A stretch of DNA of 21,999 nucleotides. Source: JAJECS01 sp034428595 (GTDB lineage: Bacteria; Chloroflexota; UBA11872). Numbering within the stretch: position 1 is the stretch's first letter; each line of letters begins with the position of its first letter. Positions 14,838 to 21,999 of this stretch are shown here, in pieces. The stretch is taken from NCBI GenBank assembly GCA_034428595.1, contig DAOUHO010000154.1:1-21999 (forward strand). Reading direction: 5' to 3'. The notes below the pieces were generated by a model that was not told where the DNA came from, did no database searches, and saw nothing but the letters and a program-made list of their open reading frames with translations. The position numbers and the translations under genes are program-made.

Positions 14838-16034
14838 CTAGCCGCGAGCTCTCGCCCGGTCCGCCAGCACTCCCTCGTACAACCCATCGAGCGGGGCGGT
14901 GAGGCGATCCCACGCAAGCTCGCCCGTCGCATAGGCGCGCGCTTGCTCGGCCAGCCGGCCTCGATTGGAATCTTGCAGCGCGCGCACCGCCGCTGCCGTG
15001 AGCGCTTCCATCGAGGCGTCACGCGCCAGGTAGCCGGTTTCACCGTCACGGACGAACGTCGTCGCCTCACCGACTGGGGAGGCCACGATCGGCACTCCGG
15101 CAACCATCAGATCCATGTATCGCACGGAGCACTTCGACCGGTTGGCCACGGTGTCCGCCATCGGCATGAGCGCGACGTCGCAGTCCGCGAAGAATGCTCC
15201 AAGCCGCGTGAAGTCGATCCATCCGCCAATGCGGACTCGGTCTGAGATGCCCTGCGCTTCGAGGGCCGGCATCAGGTGCCGCACGGGCGAATGAGGTCCG
15301 GCGCCCACGATGGAGATTGTGAGATCGGGCAGGCGTGTCAACGTGCCCACCACCAGCCGCACCCAATCGTTGGGCGGCGCGTCGTAGAAGCGCGTGTAGA
15401 TCACCGCGTGCGGCCGCGGCGGGACCGACGACGGCGGCGGGGCCTCGCGCCACGCTCGATAGGTCGCGGCGTCGTAGCCGTTGACGATGCGCTCGACCGG
15501 CCCAGCCCCGCGCCGCCGCGCCAGCTCCGCGCTTGCGGTGGTGCGCGCGTCGCAGGCCCCGAGGCCCCAGGACTCCTGCCGCTCGAATAGCTCGCGCTGC
15601 CACCAGGAGTAGGGCTCGTTGACACTCCACCCGGCCTTGCCCTCCCAGTCGTCGCAGTCCAACACCAGCCCCGGCCGGTCGCGCTTGCGCCAGAGCAAGG
15701 CTTGCACCAGCCCCGACACCGCCTTGGGCTTGAAGACGTGGACGATGTCTGGTCGCCACTGCGCGAGCCGGTGCATGGCGCTTCGGGCCAGCGCCACCTG
15801 CGTCAACGGGGCGCCCACCAGCGGCACGGCCGCGCCGCTTGGTCGCTGGAGCGCGTGGACCTCAACGCCGGCATCGTTCCAGCGCCGCCCGTAGCTCGCC
15901 GAGTCATCGTAGGGAGGCACCACAACCCGCACCTGGTGCCCGCGCGCCGCCATGGCGCGCGCCATGGGCATCACGCGGCGCCCGGTCGTGTTCTTCGGCG
16001 CTAGCCCAAAGGGCGCGACGTAGACCAGATTCAC
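14838..16034 (-). CDS. GT4-family glycosyltransferase
   Basis: A 398-aa GT-B fold enzyme, probably transferring a sugar from a nucleotide donor during surface glycan synthesis in the cytoplasm. The N-terminal acceptor domain starts VNLVYVAPFG and has GRRVMPMARAMAARGHQVRVV, the usual first beta-alpha-beta unit. The C-terminal half has IGGWIDFTRLGAFFADCDVA in two parts, then KCSVRYMDLMVAGVPIVAS and GEATTFVRDGETGYLA, the GT4 donor-binding pattern with the conserved Glu. The GTG at 16034 lies one base after the YfhO-like gene (TAG-C-GTG). Upstream extension to 16145 would run inside that gene and is rejected. Sugar specificity cannot be read from sequence. Confidence 0.9.
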   Translation of the reverse strand: MNLVYVAPFGLAPKNTTGRRVMPMARAMAARGHQVRVVVPPYDDSASYGRRWNDAGVEVHALQRPSGAAVPLVGAPLTQVALARSAMHRLAQWRPDIVHVFKPKAVSGLVQALLWRKRDRPGLVLDCDDWEGKAGWSVNEPYSWWQRELFERQESWGLGACDARTTASAELARRRGAGPVERIVNGYDAATYRAWREAPPPSSVPPRPHAVIYTRFYDAPPNDWVRLVVGTLTRLPDLTISIVGAGPHSPVRHLMPALEAQGISDRVRIGGWIDFTRLGAFFADCDVALMPMADTVANRSKCSVRYMDLMVAGVPIVASPVGEATTFVRDGETGYLARDASMEALTAAAVRALQDSNRGRLAEQARAYATGELAWDRLTAPLDGLYEGVLADRARARG

Positions 16035-16035
16035 G

Positions 16036-18960
16036 CTAGGCCGCGCGTCGCCAGGCCAGCAGCGCCAGCACCCCCAGCACCCAAAGCGCAGCGGCGACGC
16101 CGCTGATGATGGCGCCGACGCGCAGCGGGTGCGACGAGAACTCAAACGTGACCGTGTGCTGTCCGGCGGAGGGAATCAACACGGCCCGCTGCGCCAGATT
16201 TGCCTGCCAGATCGTGGTGCGGCCGCCGTCGATGTACGCCTCCCATCCCGGGTACAACGTGTCGTTGAGCACCAGCATGCGAGGGCCCTCGGAAACGACC
16301 TCAATGGTGACGCGCTCCGGGCTGTCCTCGATCATCACCGCCGTCGCCGGGGCGTCAAACCGAAGCCAGGCGTCGCGCGTTCCGAACTCACGCCTGAGGC
16401 GCGCCACGTCGTCGGGAAGGACGAGACCGACCGGCTCCCGGCGGTGCACGACTCCCATGTCCTCCAGGGCCCGGCGAATCGGATTGGACAACGCCGGGTC
16501 ACGTATCGACGTGGTCAGCCACGCCTCCTCTGTTGGCGCAAACCCCTGGTACGACAGCGCCCGGCTTGCGCTGGCAACGGTTCCCGCCAGTCCCACGCGC
16601 ACCGGCATCCAGATCCGCTGCGCCTCACGCGCGCGCCGCGTAATGGTCACGTCGCCGGCCAGCTCCACGAGCATTCCGCGTCCAGGGCGGAGGAGCACTC
16701 CAACCGACGACCCGTCGTCCAGCAGCAGGGAGAGCCCGCGTACGTCGAGCACTCCGACAAGCGGTTCGATGGTGATGGCCGTGAGGTGTATGGGGCTTTC
16801 CAACCCCACGCTCGAAAGCACCGTCTGCGGCGGCAACCCGTCCCGCTGGGGCGCGGGCGCCGCATTCGCCAGCCCCACAAACGTAGGGTCGTCAGCGGCT
16901 CGCTGCAGCGGCAACTCGAACTGAGCGCCGGCCGCGTCGATAAGCAAAATACGGCCCGCCTCGGCGCCGCTGTCGCCAGGAGCCCCGGAGGCAAGGATGG
17001 CAACGCCCGTCACGCCGGACACGTCGAGCGAGTCAATGTGGAGGGGCTCCCGCAATCTCGCGACGAGCCGCAGGTCGAACGCGGCGACATCGGTCTCAAA
17101 GGCGTCGAAGCGATCGTCGATCACCACGCCAACGCTCAGCGTGTCCAATGCATGATTTGACGGCACGGACTTGAGTTGATTCAGCAACAGCGCATCGGGA
17201 TGCGCCGCCGAGCCGGGAATCACGGTCTCGCGCAGCGCCACGTGGGTCGACAGGGGCAGGAGACCGCCGTCGTAGCCATCGGGCGTGTCCAGCCCATAGG
17301 CCATCGTGAGATTCGGATTCAAGATGTCCCGGTTTTTCCAGGCCACCTTGAACTCGCGCCACGGCACTTCGCCGAGTTGATCGAACCACGTGCTGGCGAG
17401 CGCCGCGCGGTCGGGATCGTTGATCTCGTAGGAGGGATCGGCCATCGAGAGGATCCTCCCGGCGCCCGCGATCTCGTTTAAGCGCGGCAATGCCTGGCCC
17501 TTCGCTTCGTAGGCGTCAATGGGAATCGCTTCCCTGATGGCCGCGGGACCGGCCGCCGCGGCAAGCTCCGCGACCACAATGAGCGGCGCCAACCAGGCGT
17601 ACGCAGGCCGCGGCGCCAGAATGGCGAGCGTCACAAAGACGACCGCGATGGCGGCGACGAGCCCCCACGTCCAGGCGAGACCATCGCGCAGAGGCGGCTC
17701 CGCGATCGCAACTCCGAGCGACAACCCGCCCAATCCCGCGAGCACCGTGAGCCAAGCGCCGAGCTGCTGCAGGCGTTCGCGCCGCGGCCGGCCTGACGCT
17801 ATCCCCAGCGCCTCGGCGCCGTAGGCCGCCAGCAGCGCCAGCGCGAACACGGCGACGAGGAGCCAGCGCGCCGGCACGCGGAAGAGCGCAACTCCGGGCA
17901 CAACCCGATGCGCAAACCCGAACAACGGCGTGGCCGGTCCCAGGGCCAGCAGGATTGCCACCAACGCCGCCAGGACCAAGAAGGCGACGCGCGGTTCGCG
18001 CCAGCGATGCACGGCGCCAAGCGCCGCCAGCACGACGCCCACGACGCCGACGTAGGCCACGAATTCCGTACTCGACGGCAGGTGCAGAAACGTAGGGAGC
18101 AAGCCGGGCAGCGCTTCTCCGGTCGGCAGCGAAAACGAGACCGCCTCGTGAAACATCAGCCCACCGGAACGTATGCCCTCCCGCGAAAGGTCGAGGGCCG
18201 GCAAGATTTGAGCCGCGGCCAGCCCGGCGCCGCCAAGGGCGCCGATGAGCCACAACGACAGCCCGGCGAGCGAACCCTGCATTCGCTGCCGCGCAGACGT
18301 ATTCCCCACGCGCCGGAACCCGGCCACGAGCGCCCAGGCTAGGGCAAACGTCAAGCCGACATAGGCCGTCTGCGGGTGACCGGCCAGGATCATCACGGCC
18401 ACGATCAGCGGCGCCACCGCCCACCAGCGCTTGGCCCCCGCAATGCCCAGTTCGATGGCCAGAATCAACAACGGAATCCATGCGGCCACGCTGATCTGGT
18501 TGATGTGTTCCATCTGCCCGGCGAAGAACCCGCTAAATGCGAAGGCCGCGGCTCCGGCCGCAGCGGCTGGCCACCCGAGGCGCAGGCCCACACGCGTGAG
18601 CGCCAACATCCCGACAGCTCCCAGCGCCACGTGCAGCATCAACGCCGTCGAAAGCGCGCGCGCGGGATCGAGCAGATACAGGGGCCAGTTGAGCGGATAG
18701 AACACCGCCGACTGTGGGTTCGCCAGGAACGGCACGCCCATGAACACGTGCGGGTTCCAGAGCGGCAGGCGGCCGTCGCCAAGCGACGCCGCGGCATAGG
18801 CCCAGTAGGGGAAGAAGTAGGTCTGCAAGTCGTAGCCCGAGAGCACCAGGCCCTCGAAGATCAATCGCCCGTAAATGGTGAGGAGGCCGGCCAGCACCAG
18901 CCCCACGGCTGCTATGACGCCGAGGCGCGATCCACGCGGCCGCGCGTCAATCGTCGTCAC
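16036..18960 (-). CDS. large YfhO-family membrane protein
   Basis: A 974-aa protein with about a dozen membrane helices in the first 480 residues and one more at the very end (VGAIISGVAAALWVLGVLALL). The first outer loop carries GYDLQTYFFPYW and then LPLWNPHVFMGVPFLANPQS, the hallmark of YfhO proteins, which share the GT-C fold of lipid-linked sugar transferases. A large extracytoplasmic domain lies at about 490-935. In Firmicutes YfhO is linked to glycosylation of lipoteichoic acid. The GTG start is 20 bases after the response regulator and has no strong Shine-Dalgarno. Pairing with a GT4 enzyme supports a glycan or glycolipid role; the substrate is unknown. Confidence 0.88.
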   Translation of the reverse strand: MTTIDARPRGSRLGVIAAVGLVLAGLLTIYGRLIFEGLVLSGYDLQTYFFPYWAYAAASLGDGRLPLWNPHVFMGVPFLANPQSAVFYPLNWPLYLLDPARALSTALMLHVALGAVGMLALTRVGLRLGWPAAAAGAAAFAFSGFFAGQMEHINQISVAAWIPLLILAIELGIAGAKRWWAVAPLIVAVMILAGHPQTAYVGLTFALAWALVAGFRRVGNTSARQRMQGSLAGLSLWLIGALGGAGLAAAQILPALDLSREGIRSGGLMFHEAVSFSLPTGEALPGLLPTFLHLPSSTEFVAYVGVVGVVLAALGAVHRWREPRVAFLVLAALVAILLALGPATPLFGFAHRVVPGVALFRVPARWLLVAVFALALLAAYGAEALGIASGRPRRERLQQLGAWLTVLAGLGGLSLGVAIAEPPLRDGLAWTWGLVAAIAVVFVTLAILAPRPAYAWLAPLIVVAELAAAAGPAAIREAIPIDAYEAKGQALPRLNEIAGAGRILSMADPSYEINDPDRAALASTWFDQLGEVPWREFKVAWKNRDILNPNLTMAYGLDTPDGYDGGLLPLSTHVALRETVIPGSAAHPDALLLNQLKSVPSNHALDTLSVGVVIDDRFDAFETDVAAFDLRLVARLREPLHIDSLDVSGVTGVAILASGAPGDSGAEAGRILLIDAAGAQFELPLQRAADDPTFVGLANAAPAPQRDGLPPQTVLSSVGLESPIHLTAITIEPLVGVLDVRGLSLLLDDGSSVGVLLRPGRGMLVELAGDVTITRRAREAQRIWMPVRVGLAGTVASASRALSYQGFAPTEEAWLTTSIRDPALSNPIRRALEDMGVVHRREPVGLVLPDDVARLRREFGTRDAWLRFDAPATAVMIEDSPERVTIEVVSEGPRMLVLNDTLYPGWEAYIDGGRTTIWQANLAQRAVLIPSAGQHTVTFEFSSHPLRVGAIISGVAAALWVLGVLALLAWRRAA

Positions 18961-18980
18961 CGTGCGCGCGCCGCTGCTTG

Positions 18981-19553
<573 letters not shown>

Positions 19554-19628
19554 GCCACAATCACTTTCATCGCGGAGATTGGGTGGATCAGCCCGTACAG
19601 GGTCAGCCTAGCAGCATCTGCAATTGCG

Positions 19629-19658
19629 TTGACGCCTCCACCCCACAACCCCTAGTAT
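19629..19658 (+). promoter_or_regulatory. candidate sigma-70-type promoter for dnaN
   Basis: TTGACG (19629-19634, 5 of 6) and TAGTAT (19653-19658, 4 of 6) are separated by 18 bases. Transcription would start near 19665, just before the GTGCAC repeats and about 68 bases ahead of the dnaN start. A second -10-like GATAAT at 19701 has no matching -35. Confidence 0.5.
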
Positions 19659-19665
19659 CCGCTGG

Positions 19666-19695
19666 CCGTGCACACCCCATGGATTGCGTGCACGG
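19666..19695 (+). repeat. paired GTGCAC palindromes / inverted repeat in the dnaN leader
   Basis: CCGTGCAC (19666-19673) and GTGCACGG (19688-19695) form perfect 8-bp inverted arms with a 14-bp spacer. Each arm contains the palindrome GTGCAC, and the two copies start exactly 20 bp apart, close to two helical turns. The site is immediately downstream of the predicted transcription start. It could be an operator bound by a protein on one DNA face or an RNA hairpin. No T-tract follows, so it is not a terminator. Confidence 0.6.
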
Positions 19696-19718
19696 TGGCT
19701 GATAATCCGCAAATGGTT

Positions 19719-19724
19719 GGGAGG
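19719..19724 (+). promoter_or_regulatory. dnaN: ribosome binding site of dnaN
   Basis: GGGAGG lies two bases before the ATG at 19727 but eight bases before the ATG at 19733. The second spacing is standard, so this site favours the second ATG. Confidence 0.75.
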
Positions 19725-19732
19725 ACATGCGG

Positions 19733-20878
19733 ATGCGTGTGACCTGCCTGCAAGAGAACCTTAGCCGCGGCCTGGCGCTCGTGAGCCGCGCCGTCGCCAC
19801 CCGGAGCACGCTGCCCGTGCTGAGCAACGTGCTGTTGCAGTCCGAAGACGGCGGGCTGCGGCTCTCGGGCATGAACCAGCAGCTCGCGATGTCGGTGTGG
19901 CTTGGCGCGAGCGTGGAAGACGAGGGCGCCATCACCGTGCCCGCCCGGCTGTTGAGCGATTTCGTCGCCCAGCTCCCCGAGGGGCCGGTGACCTTGGCCA
20001 CTGACGATGAGACCGATAGCCTGAGCGTCGCGTCCGGTCGGTATCAGGCCAAGATCAAGGGGCTGAGCGCCGACGACTTTCCGCCCATCCCGACGACGGG
20101 CGACGAGCGTGAGGTCGACCTGGCCACCGACCTGCTGGCCGACGTGGTCGGACAGGTGGTGACCGCGGCTGCGACCGACGACAGCCGGCCGGTGCTGGCC
20201 GGCGTGTCGATCACCATCGGCCCGGACCACATCGAGCTGGCTGCCGCCGACGGATATCGACTGGCCGTGCGCCGCGAGGATGTGGAAACGGGCCTGGCCG
20301 AGCCGGTGCAGATCGTCGTGCCGCGTCCCGCCATGGTCGAGCTTCAGCGAATGCTCGCCGACGATCCGGGCACGGTGACCATCGGACTCAGCGAAACGCA
20401 GTCGCAGGTCTTGTTCCGGACGAGCACCGTCACCTTCATCGCCACGCTCATCGACGGGCAGTTTCCGAACTACCCGCAGCTCATTCCGGGCGAAGTTGAC
20501 ACGCGCGTCGTGGTTGACACGCAAGCCTTTGCCCAGGCCACCCGCATCGCCTCCCTGTTCGCGAGCTCCGGGGCCAACGTCATCAAGCTGCACGTGCAGC
20601 CGGGCGCGGAAGGGGAATCCGGACGCGTGGTGCTGACGTCCAACTCGGCCGAGCTTGGCGAAAATTCCGGCGAGCTCGACGCCGAAGTCAGCGGCGACGG
20701 CGGGCTCATTGCCTTCAATCCCCGATTCTTGTCCGAGTGCCTGGGCACGATCACAACCGAGCGCATCTCGGTGGGGACCTCCGGCGCCACCAGCCCGGGA
20801 CGCTTTCGTCCCGTGGACGGCGACGAAGAGATTGAGACCCACAGCCACGTGATCATGCCCATGCACACGGTGAGCTAG
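19733..20878 (+). CDS. dnaN: DNA polymerase III beta sliding clamp
   Basis: A 381-aa ring-forming clamp that tethers DNA polymerase and other partners to DNA. Three clamp domains are visible: about 1-120, 125-245 and 250-381. Family landmarks include LPVLSNVLLQ near the start, LSADDFPPIP in the first linker, RPVLAGVSI and AADGYRLAV in the second domain, IDGQFPNYPQLIP before the third domain, and the C-terminal HVIMPM, which matches the usual MPM(R) end. The ATG at 19733 is chosen by its RBS spacing; ATG 19727 would add two residues. No dnaA, recF or gyrB lies next to it, so this is not a canonical origin cluster in the visible window. Confidence 0.97.
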   Translation: MRVTCLQENLSRGLALVSRAVATRSTLPVLSNVLLQSEDGGLRLSGMNQQLAMSVWLGASVEDEGAITVPARLLSDFVAQLPEGPVTLATDDETDSLSVASGRYQAKIKGLSADDFPPIPTTGDEREVDLATDLLADVVGQVVTAAATDDSRPVLAGVSITIGPDHIELAAADGYRLAVRREDVETGLAEPVQIVVPRPAMVELQRMLADDPGTVTIGLSETQSQVLFRTSTVTFIATLIDGQFPNYPQLIPGEVDTRVVVDTQAFAQATRIASLFASSGANVIKLHVQPGAEGESGRVVLTSNSAELGENSGELDAEVSGDGGLIAFNPRFLSECLGTITTERISVGTSGATSPGRFRPVDGDEEIETHSHVIMPMHTVS

Positions 20879-20912
20879 GCATCGCGGGCGACCGCCGCCG
20901 TCAGGTCGCGGC

Positions 20913-21999
20913 GTGACCGCTGCCGCCGGATTGGGCAGCCGTGCGTTCGTGAGCACCGGCCGAGGACCGGTGGTGACGGCGCACACCATGGTGTCGACGG
21001 GCCATCCGCTGGCAACCGCCGCAGGGCTTCGCGTGCTCGTGGACGGCGGCAACGCGTTCGATGCCGCGATCGGGGCCGCCGCCGTCATCGCGGTTGTCGA
21101 GCCGAGCTCCAACCAAATCGGCGGCGACGTGTTCGCGCTCTGCCGGCCGGCGGCCACGGGCATCGTCGAATCCGCCAACGCCAGCGGGCCCGCGCCGGCG
21201 GCGGCTGATCGATCGGACTACGCCGACGGCATTCCCACCCACGGGCTGCGGTCCGCCACGCTGCCGGGCGCCGTGGCCGCCTGGGAGGCGATCAATGAGC
21301 GGTATGGGCAGGTGCCGCTCGAGCGCCTGCTGGCGCCTGCCATCGTCTATGCCAGCGGCGGATTCCCCGTCGACCTGGCGCTGGCCGGCGCGATCAGCCA
21401 ATCACTCGAAACGCTCAAGCAGTACCCCGTCACGTCCGCGGTGCTCTGCCCCGCCGGGCGCGCACCGCGACCCGGCGAATCGCTGGCGCAACCGGACTTG
21501 GCAAAGACCCTCCGCGAGATTGCGTCCAACGGGGCCGCCGGGTTCTACCAGGGGATGTTTGCCGAGTGCTTGCTGCAAGCATCCGAAGCGGCTGAGGGAG
21601 ATTGGTCCGTCGAAGACTTGGCGGCACTGCCCGTTGAAGTCCGGCCGCCGCTGCGCACGGTCTATCGCGGACATGAGGTGCTCGAGCAGCCGCCGCCGTC
21701 GCAGGGCTGTCTGGTGCTCGCGGACCTCAACATCGCCGAGGGATTTGACCTGGAGTCGCTGCGATTCGGCACGGCGCACGGCCTGCACATCATGGTGGAG
21801 TCCCACAAGCTGGCCTTTGCCGACCGCCTGGCGCACCTCGGCGACCCCGCGCACGTCGACGTCCCGGTCGACATGCTCGTCTCCAAGGAATTCGCGGCCC
21901 GGCGGCGGATGATGCTGAATCCGGCGCGGGCCTCGCTTGCCGCGGCGTCCAGCGACCCGAGCGGTGCGGGGCAGGACACCACGGCAGTGTCCGTCGTTG
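20913..21999 (+). CDS. ggt: gamma-glutamyltransferase, 3' end cut by window
   Basis: An N-terminal 362 residues of an Ntn-hydrolase that cleaves or transfers gamma-glutamyl groups from glutathione and related peptides. The family start is clear: VVTAHTMVSTGHPLAT, then GGNAFDAAIGAAAVIAVVEP and NQIGGDVFAL. GLRSATLPGAVAAW and ERYGQVPLERLLAPAI follow, and EQPPPSQGC is near residue 275. The last residues are QDTTAVSVV; Thr356 is the likely self-processing nucleophile that begins the small subunit, so almost the whole large subunit is seen. No signal peptide is evident, which suggests a cytoplasmic form. The GTG at 20913 (AGG eight bases upstream) is preferred; GTG 20949 is an alternative. A 6-bp hairpin (20888-20909) lies between dnaN and this gene, 34 bases apart. 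Confidence 0.9.
   Translation, partial: MTAAAGLGSRAFVSTGRGPVVTAHTMVSTGHPLATAAGLRVLVDGGNAFDAAIGAAAVIAVVEPSSNQIGGDVFALCRPAATGIVESANASGPAPAAADRSDYADGIPTHGLRSATLPGAVAAWEAINERYGQVPLERLLAPAIVYASGGFPVDLALAGAISQSLETLKQYPVTSAVLCPAGRAPRPGESLAQPDLAKTLREIASNGAAGFYQGMFAECLLQASEAAEGDWSVEDLAALPVEVRPPLRTVYRGHEVLEQPPPSQGCLVLADLNIAEGFDLESLRFGTAHGLHIMVESHKLAFADRLAHLGDPAHVDVPVDMLVSKEFAARRRMMLNPARASLAAASSDPSGAGQDTTAVSVV

Noticed and set aside
16035..16145. Upstream extension of the glycosyltransferase to 435 codons
   Set aside because: The extra residues lie inside the YfhO-like gene and do not match a GT4 N-terminus; the fold begins at VNLVYVAPFG from GTG 16034.
19554..19732. Replication origin upstream of dnaN
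   Set aside because: No TTATCCACA-like DnaA boxes, no AT-rich unwinding element and no dnaA, recF or gyrB neighbours.
19652..21178. 508-codon open frame antisense to dnaN and ggt
   Set aside because: Shadow of high-GC genes; it spans two well-identified plus-strand genes and their gap, and has no recognisable domain.
21061..21912. 283-codon plus-strand frame inside the ggt region
   Set aside because: It is in a different frame from the continuous gamma-glutamyltransferase frame, which reads from 20913 to the window edge with clear family motifs; the alternative is Arg/Ser/Pro-rich.

Overview
The window is a stretch of ordinary bacterial chromosome with high GC and dense gene packing. The gene set suggests a member of the Chloroflexota. 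It has a SpoIID/LytB protein preceded by LGFP-like and NBR1-type Ig-like segments, a single-pass membrane protein of the 'baseplate J-like' type seen in that phylum, an ANTAR response regulator and a large YfhO protein. That assignment is an inference from protein style; no rRNA or other phylogenetic marker lies here. GTG starts dominate (about 11 of 18 genes) and most genes join by stop/start overlaps or one-base gaps. I see no tRNA, rRNA, CRISPR array, insertion sequence or prophage.

The left half (257-9568) is one minus-strand block, read from high to low coordinates: cysteine desulfurase, a small membrane protein, a likely promoter, a 34-codon membrane microprotein, alaS, a membrane-anchored baseplate-J-like protein, ruvX, mltG, an M24 aminopeptidase, efp and an AccB-like protein. 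This mixes translation (alaS, efp), tRNA/Fe-S sulfur supply (cysteine desulfurase), rRNA/DNA processing (ruvX), cell-wall glycan termination (mltG) and peptide turnover (pepQ). The desulfurase-alaS-ruvX-mltG and pepQ-efp-accB neighbourhoods recall Firmicutes gene orders. Two adjacent genes at the operon end lack their usual modified lysine: EF-P has Arg32, and the AccB-like protein has Gly108 where biotinyl-lysine should be and no lysine at all.

The centre (9783-14837) is a plus-strand group: an exported SpoIID-type protein, ornithine carbamoyltransferase, and the diadenylate cyclase CdaA with its regulator CdaR (YbbR domains). MltG, SpoIID and CdaA/CdaR together argue for a peptidoglycan wall with c-di-AMP signalling. 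The plus-strand group meets a minus-strand group (14838-19553) with no bases between the stop codons. That group holds an ANTAR response regulator, a YfhO-like membrane protein and a GT4 glycosyltransferase, probably acting in surface glycan synthesis.

The right end (19629-21999) has a recognisable promoter, a leader with two GTGCAC palindromes 20 bp apart, dnaN (beta clamp), and a gamma-glutamyltransferase cut by the window edge just after its catalytic threonine. The points most worth a second look are the lysine-less AccB-like protein beside an Arg32 EF-P, the 34-aa ORF plus RBS-masking hairpin ahead of alaS, the hairpin whose loop is exactly a stop codon at the ruvX junction, and the paired palindromes ahead of dnaN.
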